From NCBI GenBank assembly GCA_018389105.1, contig JACATO010000628.1, positions 428,001-492,000 on the forward strand: 64,000 bases of DNA, written 5' to 3'. This DNA comes from Nautilus pompilius. Lineage: Eukaryota > Mollusca > Cephalopoda > Nautilida > Nautilidae. The notes beneath the pieces were generated by a model. The model was not told where the DNA came from. It saw only the letters and a list, made by a program, of their open reading frames with translations, and did no database searches. Below, in pieces: positions 1-35,400 of the stretch (positions are counted from its first letter, which is position 1; the number at the start of each line of letters is the position of its first letter). Both the position numbers and the translations under genes were made by a program.

Positions 1-2567
1 AGTTGTGAAAATGTGCAATAAAGGAAATTTATTGCTAAAGCTAATTCCTAAAATTATAATTTAACACTAAAATTTTCCACTTAATGGAATTTTATCAAAT
101 GTTTTTCACAAAAATCTGTTATTTACAGAATTTGTTCCAAATGCCCAAATAAATTAGACAACCTTGATTTTTTCACATCTGTAATTCTTTAATGGATGAT
201 TTTATTACCAAATTCTAAATTTTCCAATCCTGGTATAGGATTTCCTGTCAACTATCAATCTCATTTTTTCTTTTTATTTTTGCAAATTTTGTAGTAGTAA
301 TCAGCAAAAGAGATGCTACACAGTGTCGTCTGTATGGGGTCCGCTATCATTGGAAAATGTTTTCTTCTTCAATCTGGACATATTAAGAAATTCACCCCAG
401 TAACATCAAATGTGGCTACTAGTTCAAACAAGTTGCAATGTAGGAAAGGAATATTATTCATGACAATATGCCCAACTTAAATCTCCCCCTTAACTATGTA
501 TAAACCAAATAGTAAATCTAATCAAGTCAAATTATTTATAGTATTTATGGTGAACAGTTTTATCAAAGGTCTTCAAGTTTAATAAAATCTCTCAATGCAT
601 AGGGTTTGTTGTTATATTACAACCCCTTCCATTCAAAAATAAAAGTTACCATATAGTTCCTAATACTACATGGAATTCTCCCATTAACTTTATGAATTGC
701 ATTTCATTTATCTAATTATTTGCCCTCTTTAAAGACCAGATAATATAGGTCCAGGTACATATTCATCAAGAATTGATAACTGAAACCAGTGAGCGGATGA
801 AGACTACCAGAAAGATCAATCTAAAAGGAACATATACTTTATCTTTCTCATGAAGGTAAATTAACTTCTCCCTACCCCTCCCTCTGCATCAGTTTTAATG
901 AAAAGCATTACACAATGACGTTAGTGTTAAGAGTCTTCATCCATAATTAGTGATGGTGGAATATAAATCACATTTAAACATACAATTTGAATGCTAGTTT
1001 CTAGATATGGAAAAATGCATAAATGTTTAATACATTTGATTCCTCCAGCATCAAAACACACACACATATTTTATAAACCACAAATCTTTTCAACCTCTTA
1101 AAATCATTTTGCTAGTAATTGAAGCTACATGTCTCATGTTTGTCCATATATATGCAACACTTGAGTTGTGAACACTCTTGTAATACTCTTGTAACTGAAA
1201 ATAGGTTTTGACTCAATTGTTTTAGGTAGTGTTAGTCTTCTAAATCACAATATTAAGTTTGTGTTTTCCTTCAGATTCATGCCCATGAGACAATAGCTGT
1301 ATAGCCTTTGTAACATTAAAAAATTTAATAGCTTATAATTCAATGACTACCTGCTTTGCTAAAGGTCTGCTTCCATGACAAAAATTATATATATATATAA
1401 CTGGTGTAAAACAAAAATTAGAGTTGTGATGGAACTAAGTCAGTAGAAATGGCCAAACATTGCAGTGATCAGAAACAAGTCTTGCATTTTGAAAAGATGA
1501 GTAATGAGAAGTTGTAGCCAATTGGATATCAGCATAACTTTCTGAAACAGTGAAGAACAAGCATCATTTTCTCATTCACTCTGCCAGCAAACCAATTTTT
1601 CTTTATCTCTAAACCAAACATCCAGAGAGAGAGAAAAGTACAAATTGCTCTGCAACATTAATAGTTTTTTATAATTTCAAACCAGTCATGGTGTTAGGGT
1701 TTCTAATGGAAAATAAATACAACAAAATGGCACTGAACATGTCCTGCAAGTGGTACAATTTTAAGGATGAGGAGGACATTAAGAACAAAACAAAAAAAGC
1801 TTGTAATTACAAGAAAAAACACTGAATCCAAGAGAAAAGTTCATCCAGACAAAAGTTATGATTTTCATTATTAAATTAATTCTTATTAATATAATTATTT
1901 AAATCCAATAACTTAAAAGGAGAAACATCATGGATTTGAGGTGTTTTTAATAATAATAAAATTAGATAAAAAACTAACTTTTAAAAAATTTTAAATTGTT
2001 AGTTTTTATTTTTTATCTTTTCAATGATCTTTCTGTAATATTTTAAATATTACTCAGACATTTAAAAAAAAGTGCAATCATTTACTTCAAAATCTTAAAC
2101 AAAAAGCAGAAACTCATTAAAAGTAACTAAACCAAGAGACAACCATCATCATGTATGTATAATTTAGTGTTTTTTTGTTATGCTAAACTATAAAGAACAA
2201 TTTTTAACCAAGCAAAATATATTTTAAAAGTATTTCTATTTATTACTTTACTGATTCTATTTTTGGTAACTTTTAAAACTTCACATATACAATGTAGCAA
2301 AAACTTGGAGTTTCATCTAAAAGTAATTCCCAAATAGCTTTAATTGAGCATCAGATTCTAACACAAATTATGGATATATCCCAACCTTTTCTTTTTTCTT
2401 TCTTTTAATGCAGTTTTAGTAGATGGCAATACCTGCAGGTTCTGTCTAATTTAATACTGTATGGATTCAAGGTTAATTCTCAGCAGAGATTTATAGTGCT
2501 GTTATCTTATACATGTTTTAGGTTAATTAAAATCCCCTACCAGCATGAAGTTATTTATGAAAAATAA
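1..2567. other. AT-rich non-coding stretch
   Basis: I see no coding exon, RNA gene or clear transposon here. The stretch is made of A/T runs and short AT microsatellites (for example around 1389-1400), and open frames are short and of low complexity on both strands. It lies beyond the located end of the neurexin-IV-like gene and may be 3' flanking or intronic DNA. Confidence 0.6.
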
Positions 2568-2767
2568 CCTGAGTCATCCATTAGCAGCACGGGTTGAGGC
2601 ATCACTGAATACCATCACACAATCAAAGCTCTCATTTGGGCAGGATGCGAAAAGAAAATGGCATGACTCAATTTCCCCTAAAAACAAAATCTGAAGTGAA
2701 TGAAACAGCACCATTATTGATTCTGGAAGCAATTTGCTTTGTTTACATCTGTCAGTTTGCATGTTAC

Positions 2768-2960
2768 CTTGGAATAATCAAACACCTTTCCAATGCTGTA
2801 AGAAGTTTATGATGGTTGTGCAAAGAATAAAGATCATAGGGCAAAACTAACTCGATGCTCCTGTAGTGACCCTGCTGGGAGCTTGCCAGCCTGAATCCAA
2901 AAGCCATAGCTTCTACCATTGAAGTGTTAAGTTTATTCAATGTAGGAACATCATTCATAA
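2768..2960 (-). CDS. Candidate internal exon, unidentified gene
   Basis: On the minus strand an acceptor ending in TTGCAG (just above 2960) is followed by 64 open codons and a GTAAC donor at 2767. Only one frame is open right after the acceptor. The peptide has ordinary amino-acid composition and a long hydrophobic-amphipathic stretch (it includes MAFGFRLASS and LERCLIIPR), unlike the surrounding AT-rich junk. I do not recognise the family. It does not resemble LamG4 or the tail of the neurexin-IV-like gene upstream, although its start phase would accept that gene's last located exon. It could be an exon of another gene on the same strand, or chance. Confidence 0.3.
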
Positions 2961-4029
2961 CTGCAATACAACACTAAAATGCATCATAAAAAGCTTATTT
3001 TCAATATAAACAGATAAAAAAATATTCCAATGCAATATTTTCTTGTCTTATGCCTGTTGTATTCTTATATGAACTTGAAAATGTCAAGTAATTCCAAATG
3101 GATATACTTTAACAGGAAATAACACAATTTCACATCAAAATTTGTCTTTCCAAACAAGTTTCAGTCAATGAAAGTAGTCTGGTGCAAGTTTCCAAACATA
3201 ATATTAGTTTCTAGTAAGTTTTAGTACAATAACCCTGCTTAAAATGTCTGATTCTTAAACTGACAGCAGGCGACTTGTCCAACCCTGCCCACCTTACAAA
3301 TGGGTATGTCACAAACTTGAGGTCCAAGAGGAAAAAGAAAGTGGCCATTCCACTTTGTTATATTGTGGCCTGGGGCGAGGTGGAAGAACTAAAGCCAACC
3401 TCGCGTAATCCTGTTCCAATTCTAAGTTGTCAGAGACAACATTTCTTATGCAAAACTGTCACTCAACATTTGCAACACTAGATCTACGAATAAGCTGACT
3501 GCTTACTAAATATACTGTGGCCATTTAACCTAATATATAACAAAGTTATCTCATTCAAAATTTGCCAAGAATAAAACAAGCATATAAAAAATCATAAATA
3601 CCACATCTAATACTAATGCAATTTACTTTTTTTCTTATCTCCCTTTGGCCCCTTACCCAGTGAAACATTGGGGTTGAGGGTGTTAACCAAACCAAAGTAT
3701 GCCCATTAGAATCTTAACTTATCAGAAGAGTACATGCTGCCAATGCTTGACAGTCTTTCCAGACATTCCATTGACCAGAGCATACAAAATATTTTATTCC
3801 TACTGGACAAAGGGGGTTTCTTGCATATTATGCACCCTCCATAGCCCAGTTGGTGGTTACTATCTTAAATGGTTCTTTGGCTCATTATTGTGGCATAAGT
3901 AATTTCAGTAAAGATTCTTGACAGCAAGTGTCAGATTTGCCACGTTGTCATCGTCACCGTTGAAGGCTTTCCTTGCCTTGAACTTCATAACAACATTAGC
4001 CACAAATCCACAAGATTTTCGGCAGTCTG

Positions 4030-4265
4030 TCATTGACTATGGTCATAGGGTGGTTGACAGCCCAGTGGTCAGACTGCCAAGTTTGAAGAGGACAGAGTTC
4101 AATCCCTGGTCGAGATTGGCTTAGCTTTGACATACCCACCATCATCCTCACCAGCCGGTCACCTGAATTTTCTCCCACATCTAAAAATGAAGAGTTCTAG
4201 TAAGGATTTCCGTGTTGAAGTCAGAAGTGCCAAACCACTGCAGTACAGGATAATGCTCTATAGCA
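4030..4265 (+). mobile_element. tRNA-derived SINE copy
   Basis: The head has a tRNA-like A box (AGTGGTCAGACTGCC) and a B box (GTTCAATCCCTGG) about 40 bases apart, as in RNA polymerase III promoters. It is followed by a body containing CATCTAAAAATGAAGAG, which recurs in the other SINE copies of this window. The head matches the copy near 45.64 kb and the core matches the copies near 8.0, 9.15, 13.6 and 48.4 kb. Confidence 0.75.
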
Positions 4266-5357
4266 GTTAACAGCAGCATCACAATCCCTTGTAGAAACTG
4301 ATTGAATGGGGTGGAGGAAAAAAAAACACAACAAAACTATGGCCTATAACATAACCTTTGGTCAGATGCATTCATCTACGTAGTTACCATATTACTACAA
4401 AGACAAAAAAATGTTACCAGATATGGAAAATTAAAGTTAAAGAAAGATTATCAAAAACAGCAGCTGTAAAGATGAACCCAGTAAATCAGATAAACTTGAA
4501 AACTAAATAACCTCAAAATACATCCAGTTGAGCCATAAAGGGATTTTAAATTTTAAAAAAAATTGTCTGCTTTTTTGTTATTCACCAAATTACTTTTCAC
4601 GATGAAGCAAGGCAATCTATTCTCCTGTCATTTACTAAGAAATTTTTATTTGCCAAACATCTAATCCATGCTGTTTCTCTGGCATATAAATCCCGTAGCT
4701 TAGCACCAAGATGACAAATTAGTTACTAAAGTAAATTTTACTACTTGTGCCAGCTGCCATGGTGATGATTTGATTTTAAAGCTCAGATCAGCCTCACCAT
4801 GATCACTGCTGTACAAGAAAACCCACAATTATTATGACTGTGGCCGAAATCTCTTCAAGTGACAGAAACACTACATGTATACTTTCACAACATGGAACCA
4901 TTATGATTTCACATAACTACATCTTATGCCAATAAAAAGGCTGATATTCTGTAACAATAGTGCAGTAAATACCAAGATAAAATCTCAAAAAGAATCTTAC
5001 TTAAAGATTCTAAAAACTAAGCACAAAAATATTAATTGATAACATTTACTAGAAAGAAAAAAAAATTCAATCTAAGAGCGGGATACACAACAGTTTATTC
5101 CTTAAAAAAAAAAGTATATATATACTGTACATATACTATTTTTTTTTCTTACATGATTATGACAAAAAAAATTGTCCATGACCTCTTTAAAACGTGAACA
5201 TTTTAGTTTTAAGAAAAAATACAAACTATTTTAAATGACCTGACTAAATTAAAAAAAAAAATACTTCTTTCTGTTTTTGTTCAGTCACTTTAGCTGTAGA
5301 TGAAGTTGGCTGTTCTAGATACAATCAGATCATTATTTACCATGATTCTGCTGTTGT

Positions 5358-5385
<28 letters not shown>
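5358..5385 (+). repeat. (CA)n microsatellite
   Basis: About 14 uninterrupted CA units in AT-rich non-coding DNA. Confidence 0.95.
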
Positions 5386-5388
<3 letters not shown>

Positions 5389-7871
5389 AATTATGCACAG
5401 AAGTAGAAGCTCCTGCAGTTAAGAGAGGAGGATAATGGCTTTGAAGATAGCCTAGAGTGGAATAACGTTCACAAGTAGATATTCTATGCAACTTCCCAGC
5501 AAAGCTTTAATGCCAAAAAACTATGGCCTGACCTAACCTACCAAACAACTTCAGTTCTTCAAAAGTTGGAGAGTAATCAATTTGATTTTCATCTTTGGCC
5601 AACTAACCCAGCATGAAAGTTTTAAAAATGTTCCATCCGCAACTTTTTTTTTTACAAATATCTCTACAGTATAAGGCATTCAGGAAATAGACAAATATTT
5701 CCATTCTTCACAATGTAATTGAAAAAAAAAAATCAAATAAAGTTAACTAACATAGTAATATTACAGCTAACAAATATACAAGATGTTTAGAAATATGACT
5801 AAACAATCTTGTAGGACTACCTTATCCTTACTTCAAGTCTTTAGTATCTGAAGATCAGATCAAGCAACACTCGTATTGTTTCTCAATGGATGAGTAGAAA
5901 TTGCTTGGTAAGGACAGCATCTTTCTAATCATGCCAAGAGTCTCAATTCTCCAAGCATTTTTAATACACCATCACATCTCACCTCAAATAGACTAATAAT
6001 AATAATGGGAAAACTAAAGAATAGTAGCTAGTAGTACAAGAGACAACTCAGTCATAATTAATATTTACAACTCAACCAAGAACATGTATAGAGCAGCTAC
6101 TTGCCTATTACATTAAATGATACAGAGTACAGCTAATGTTTTTTTTTTTAAAAAGGCAAAAAAAAACAAAAATTTAATGATTCCAATTTTTTTTTCTAAT
6201 GTCAAGTATTTATTCATTTTCTTTCACTAAAATAACTCCAGATTTCACTTTTAACAAACCTAGTAATGCCATCCATGTTCAGCATCAACTGCTCTCTTTT
6301 TGATCTCAAAAGCTAAAGTAACCACCTTGAATTTCTTTAATTTCATTTTCTTTTCTCTTTAAAATTTCATTATTAAGAAAAGCAAAATAAGTTTTTAAAA
6401 AACTATGCAGTTTTAGAAATAGGCTGGGTTTTTTTTAAAAAAAAAAATTTATTCACTACCTTAGTAAAGTTCGCAATTAGAACAGAATATTCTATATTTT
6501 ACCATCCTGCTTATTTTAATGCGACACAAAAAAGGATGAGTTATTTTTTTTTTTAAGAAAAAAAAAATATACATATTGTAAGTACTTTTTTTTTTTCTGT
6601 TAAAACTCAGTTTGTAAACATCCAAATCTTTAAATACTGTCAGAAAACAATTTTTTTTAAAAACGAGGAATTCCTTTGGTTAGCTATTCCAGGAAGGAAA
6701 GAAAAACTAAGTAGGCAGCCCACTCAGATAACTTAAGATGTATTCTTTATCTCTACTCAGAAAAGAAAAATCTATAAAGAAACATGCCAGATTGTCTGTA
6801 AAAGCCTTTTGTACTCGATGGAGGCACAGGAGACTATTCTATTTAAAGTCCTCAAGATTAGATTTCTGCTGGGTTCATCATTGTCATTTTTTGAGGTTGG
6901 GTTCGATTGATAAGTTTATTCCACTTTAGCATTCACAATGTACTGTAGTACGCTGCTGGATTTCCAGAGATAGAAGGAATTCTTCAGGCAAAACTGAGTG
7001 TGTCCGCCACCTTTACCATTACCAAACAGTTGACATGAGAATCAGAATTTCTTTGCTTGCTTGCTTTTTGTTGTTGTTTTCTTAATTAAAAAATAATTGG
7101 TCAGAAAAAGAAAAAAAAACAGCTCATCCAGTCACCATAATTTCATCAGTGGAAGGCGCCAATGTATTTCACAAGAAACAATCTGATTAATAAGTAAAGA
7201 AAGCAATCAACAAATTTATTTTAAAAACACAAAACAAAAAAAAAATTGATTTCATTATGGCCAATGCCATCCTTCCAATCTCAAGCAATAAAACCAACAT
7301 GGCTGTAATTGTGGATTCTCCAATAAAGTTAAGCATAAAGGAGGCTATTATAATGAAAGTCTTCCGTGCATCATATTTTACAAGTACAATCTTTCCAGAA
7401 TAACATTAATCTGCTGTATACATAAAAATATTTGTACAAAGCTTTTTTCTTTCTCTTTGTTTCACTTTGACAATCAAAAGATGGTTTATAAGATTACATC
7501 AACATAAAGTCGTAACAACAATGATTAAATTAGAAACCCAGCAATTCACTAAAAGAATGCTCAGAAGTTGATAACTAAACCAGTCATGCCTTTAATTTGT
7601 TCCTAAACATTAAATTTGTCACCAGTATTAGCCATGTACACTAGGCACTGTGGGAAAAATAAGAAACTGCAATGGATGCATTGACAATTTTGAGATATTT
7701 ACCAAAAAAATTTTTTTTTCCCATTTTCCACCAAAATATTAGTTGTTTTTTTTTGGTGCAATTACTGAATATCAGAGTGGCATACAATCTATTCAAAATC
7801 TTTTTAGATTTTTCAAAGACTATAAGAGCTTTTTTTCTAATTAGTGGTATCAAAATTTTTGGACATTTATA

Positions 7872-8160
7872 GGGCGGCCAGTGGTCGCCATGGTTTTTTC
7901 TTGCTTTTCTTTAGCCAGAAAGCCAGTCACATTGGTTTCCTCACATATTTAAAAATGAAATGTTCTAGTAGAGTTTTCTGGGTACACGTGGTAGAGGTTC
8001 TGTGGGTAACCCCTGACTGGCTTGCATCCTGACTGCCACTCAAGGGAGGTCACCAGAGCTGTTAGCAAACACTTAACTCACTAGAGCATGAAATCCTCAG
8101 ACCTCAGGAAAGTCAAGAGCAAGGAGTTCATTGGGGAGAAGATTCATCATTTGGGACCTA
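7872..8160 (+). mobile_element. SINE copy, body conserved
   Basis: It carries the shared core (TTTAAAAATGAAATGTTCTAG) followed by TTCTGGGTACACGTGGTAGA and GGTAACCCCTGACTGGCTTG, matching the copies near 9.15 and 48.4 kb. The tRNA-like head is weak here (GGCGGCCAGTGGTC). Confidence 0.7.
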
Positions 8161-9087
8161 GTCTGCATTTCAGAATGGCAACAACGATAATTCTGTTATA
8201 TAACCACCCACAATAGTTAATTGTAATGCAAATTGAGCCAGTGCATAATTTTTCCCCCCACGCAGATAAGATCAGTTTTAATCATTTACTTTAAGTAAAT
8301 CGCAGTATATCACCACTACAGAAAAAGTGAATTTTTTTTCCCCTTATAACCTCTTTCATTCTGAAACTTCCTCACCAATCAAAAAAAAAGAAGGGGGGGG
8401 AGGTAATAGAGAGTTAACAGATGGGAGATAACTTGTAAACTTTTGATTTCTATTTGATCACTAGAAGTAGACAGTTTGTGATAAAACTTTGTGTACTTGC
8501 ACATAGTAATACTTTCTAATATATGTATATATCCCCATGATTTTGTTAATTGATGAATGTTCTTGGCAAATGTGCAAATGAATAGTAAGTACATACAGCA
8601 ATAAGCTGTGAAGAAAAAAATCTCAATTAGACCACTATGGTGGCACAATACCATTTACAGACAGACAGACACTTTTTATTTATTTTTTACACACACTAAT
8701 ATATATATAACTGGCCACCATAATTGTGGACTTACCAATGAAATTGGCCAGGATATCTCAATTAGCAAGGTAATGCATCAAAGTTCCAGCATTAACTTAC
8801 CATAACATCTTTTCATGTAAATAGTTATATTTTAATATACATTTAACAATTCCCTGATAAACTGATGACCATCAAACTTGTCTTTGAATATCTTCATAGT
8901 TTTCTGATAAAGAAAATAGTTAAATACTCATTTCTTCAAATATTAGTAAATAAGCCCTGCTTAATTTACATTCAAAGTTTCTTACGAATATACCAAAGAT
9001 GGCTTCATTTCTTGATATATATAACTGTATTAAAGTTTCCCTTTCCTGATAATCATCATCTCAATCACAAAGAATAGTTTATTGTAC

Positions 9088-9350
9088 CTCTTTGGTGAGT
9101 TTCTTCCCGCTCTTCATCACCAGTCAGCCATGTGAGACTTTCCTCCCACATCTAGAAATGAAGAGTTTTCTTCTGGGTACATGTAGTGAAGATTCTAGGG
9201 TTAGCCCTTGATTGGCTTGTTCCTTGACCACCACTCAGAAGCTTCCAGGTAACTTTCTTGAGGCTGACACCTCGCTCCTGCTTCTTACAGCACAATGCTA
9301 AAAGATCTTCTTAGACCTCTCTAAAGTCAGGACATAGTTCACCAAGAACA
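9088..9350 (+). mobile_element. SINE copy, body and tail
   Basis: The core CATCTAGAAATGAAGAG, then TTCTGGGTACATGTAGTGAA, GCCCTTGATTGGCTTG and a CCACCACTCAG block, line up in order with the 7.9-8.1 kb copy. The tail (ATCTTCTTAGACCTCTCTAAA...) corresponds to the tail of that copy. The 5' head is diverged. Confidence 0.7.
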
Positions 9351-9469
9351 ACAACATCAAAAGCCCACAGTTTTGTCATTTTCTATTTAGCAAACAGTAA
9401 AACAAATGTTTCCAATTAATGACTCACTTTACTACATCTGTAATAGAAATTCAGAACTTTGCTACTCAC

Positions 9470-32437
<22,968 letters not shown>

Positions 32438-35400
32438 CACTTAAGTTGGGAGTTTTTCAAAACTGAAAAAAAAAAAAACTTAATACCTTTGCTACCAGCA
32501 CCACCTGTCGGGTAGGTAAGTCTCACCTGGATTGCCAGGGGAAATAAATCGCTGGATAAGAATAAATACCTCTCCTGATTTGTTGGAAAAAGTTACTTTT
32601 CTGTTTTTTGTATTGGAAGATTTCTTTTCTTTTCTTAAAAAAAAAAAAAAAAAATTTCCCCATTTACTTTATAGTCAACAGGTTTTTAAAGATTTCTTTT
32701 ATATTAAAATGAATAGTATATTGAGCGATTCTTGGCAATAATTGTTATAATCACAAAATTACAGTCTCTCTCATTAAAACCTCTGTAAGCTAAAACACCT
32801 GTCAAGCATATATTTAGATGTATTTATTAACACATTCAGGCATCAACCCACTACCAAAGAATACTTTCCAGCTTCTTAATAACATGAAAACCACTATTCC
32901 CTCCAAACACCAGACTTCAGTCACACATCTAAAATTAAACAACATTAAGATTACTTTCAGTTTCAGGGGGTAATAATTTATTCGGGAACAGGTGTTTTGT
33001 CTTTTTTTTTCTCTCACAATAAATGCAAACTTTTCTTAAAAGCATGCATTTATTTCTGAATGTCTACAAATCAAAAATGGCAACAACCATTACTCCCTTC
33101 AATCTCAAATGCCTTACATTTCTCCCTAAATAGGTATATGTTTCAACAGTTATTATTCCAGATGATGCACCACTCACTGCAAAACTATTACTGACCTGCA
33201 GTGTTGTTCAATAATCCCAGTCCATCTGTTTTTAAAACGATATTAGCACTTTCCTCTCTGCTTTAAATTTTACATAAACTTTCTAAACTGAACCTCTTTG
33301 TGGCACAGTTGACATGTGCAGGGCTAGTGGTTTCATGGTTTTATAGAACACCAGTTTAATCACCACTGCAAATGAGGATGGGGATAGCATCATGTCAAAC
33401 TGTATTTTTGTTGTTATCTTTATTTTTTAACTTCCCCGGCTAATTTATACCAGATACTTGAAGTGTTGGTGACATTTACCATTCAAATTGCCATTTTGAA
33501 GGACCTGACCACCCGTCAGGTACCTCATATTCATGGCCCAAGATGTGATGCCAAGGACATTAGCATCTCTGTTGTCTGCAAAAGGTCATAGCAGCTTACT
33601 GCCAGACAGACATTCTTAGCCCAACAGTATATAAGCCTGCAACCTCCTGCTCCATGCACTCTTTGAGTTAGCTGTAGTTACATCCCAAATATGTAGATAT
33701 GTTCGGAGTTTCTCGAAAAATTATTAACTTCAATTAAATAATGTAAATAAGGATGCAACTGCTGTCCAAAAAAGATGGCATCTACCCATAAAAACTTTAA
33801 GGTTTTAGTTGTTAAAAACAAAAACCCTGCATTTTTGGCACAGAGTTCTCCGGTAGACTTCCAGGGCTTCGGAGAAATCATGTTTTCTATGTACTAGAGA
33901 TGTTCAAATGAAACCTGGCTGAAAAAAGTGTGACCATAATCACATCCAGCATGGGTTTCATTTGAACATTCCTTGAAATACAGTATTCCAAATAGCCAGT
34001 CTGAATAATACATGATAACTTTTTAAGTGTTTGCTGGTATTCTGGAGCCAAATGATAGAAATGACACAAACAAAGCATCACACTCAACTCTGAATCCATT
34101 TGGCCACATCTATGAATGTTATGTTATGTACAAACTGAAAAACTTTCCTAACCAAACAGGTGTGTTAGATAAAAGTTACATGGGAGTTAACTCTGGCTTT
34201 CTTGATAACAGCTGTTTTCCACATTAGCTCTGCATAAGCACAATTTTAGAATATATGCACAAAAACTTAACAAGCAGCATAAATATATAAGCATTTATTT
34301 TGTTATTGTATAGTATGTGTTTACAGGTATTGTAGTAGTTTACCAAAGAAAATTATATAATCAAGGGAAAAAAATAACTTGCACAAACACTGTTCAGAAT
34401 GTGTTCATTAGTTCCTTTGCTGAAACTGCTAGGTTCTTATTTTATTCTAATATTTAAGTGAAAACAAATGAAAGAGTATAAACATATTTTTCATATTGTA
34501 AAAGTTCATTAACCTATCTTCCACTTGTGATTTAATAAAAAAGGTTGCTCAGATATTCATTTAGTTTGAACAAAATTTTAAGTATGGGAAATGTTTTAAG
34601 TAAAAAAACAAACAAAACAGAATCATGTGACATAGAAATGTCAACTTATGCTTTTGTTAAATGAAATAGAATTAAAAAATTTTACCAGTTCTGTACAGGT
34701 TAGAATTGGAGACAAACACAGGTTGACATGGAAAGATATCAATCAGTCAAAGCCATCCAGCCATCTCTTAAATTACTACTTTCAGTGAATTGAACATTGG
34801 TGAACAACAGTTTCAAAAACATGTAAATGGTTATCACATACCCTACTTGTTTTTGCAAATTACTACTAGAGAAAATAGATTTCATTTTAAATTTTATCAG
34901 CTAAAATACAAAGAAGTTCATACTGTTTCATACTTCTTTCAATTGCTTCTGACATATACTCAATACTGTTACCAGTAACTCTAATAAGTACAAGTCAGTA
35001 CAATTCTTAGTATTAGAAAATGGAATTTGAAGAAAATGGCATTCCAGTGTTTAACTAAAAAGAATTTAAGTAATGAAGCTGAAATCAAATTATCTCTTTC
35101 CAGACAAGTTTTAGACATGCATCATGATTAGCATGATCCTTCTAAACACATTCCCACTTTATAAATTCTTCCATGTTAATGTAAGATGAATGGTGGGGTT
35201 TACCAACCTAAAAACATCCATTTTGAAGAGAATTTCAGAAATCACTGTAAAAATGCAGCATTATCTCAAATTATCTGAGATATATAAATATATATTAGTT
35301 TTGTGCAATTGTACATTGGAACATCATCTTCAAAACCATTTAAGAATTTAACATTTTTCATCTTTTTAAAAATACAGTAATTAAAATTATCACTTGTGAT

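Larger units (their letters stand above)
2961..9469. other. Region where the neurexin-IV 3' exons would be expected
   Basis: This stretch directly follows (in gene direction) the last exon found of the neurexin-IV-like gene. It should hold the rest of LamG4, the transmembrane segment and the tail unless they lie beyond the window. I searched the minus strand for LamG cysteine-glycine motifs, a hydrophobic segment after a splice acceptor and the usual acidic-aromatic C-terminus, and found none I can defend. It is rich in A/T runs and holds three SINE copies (listed separately). Confidence 0.45.

Noticed and set aside
3240-3500. GC-richer patch with open frames on both strands (minus includes LPPRPRPQYNKVEW)
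   Set aside because: Proline-rich tail of Nrx-IV was considered, but no acceptor, membrane exon or conserved motif supports it.
4720-4860. Minus-strand acceptor-like TTTTCTTGTACAG followed by about 35 open codons
   Set aside because: The peptide shows no LamG, membrane or tail features, and the phase link to the neurexin-IV gene could not be shown.
5850-5980. Minus-strand open frame ending in CCLI, like a prenylation motif
   Set aside because: About 38 codons without supported splice sites or family; likely chance.
6910-7050. Possible terminal exon on the minus strand (open frame ending YIVNAKVE and stop)
   Set aside because: No acceptor in phase with the last Nrx-IV exon, no membrane segment or expected C-terminal motif, and about 45 open codons are not exceptional.
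8379-8654. 91-codon minus-strand frame
   Set aside because: AT-driven composition rich in Tyr, Leu, Phe and Ile, with no domain and overlapping plus-strand frames of equal quality.
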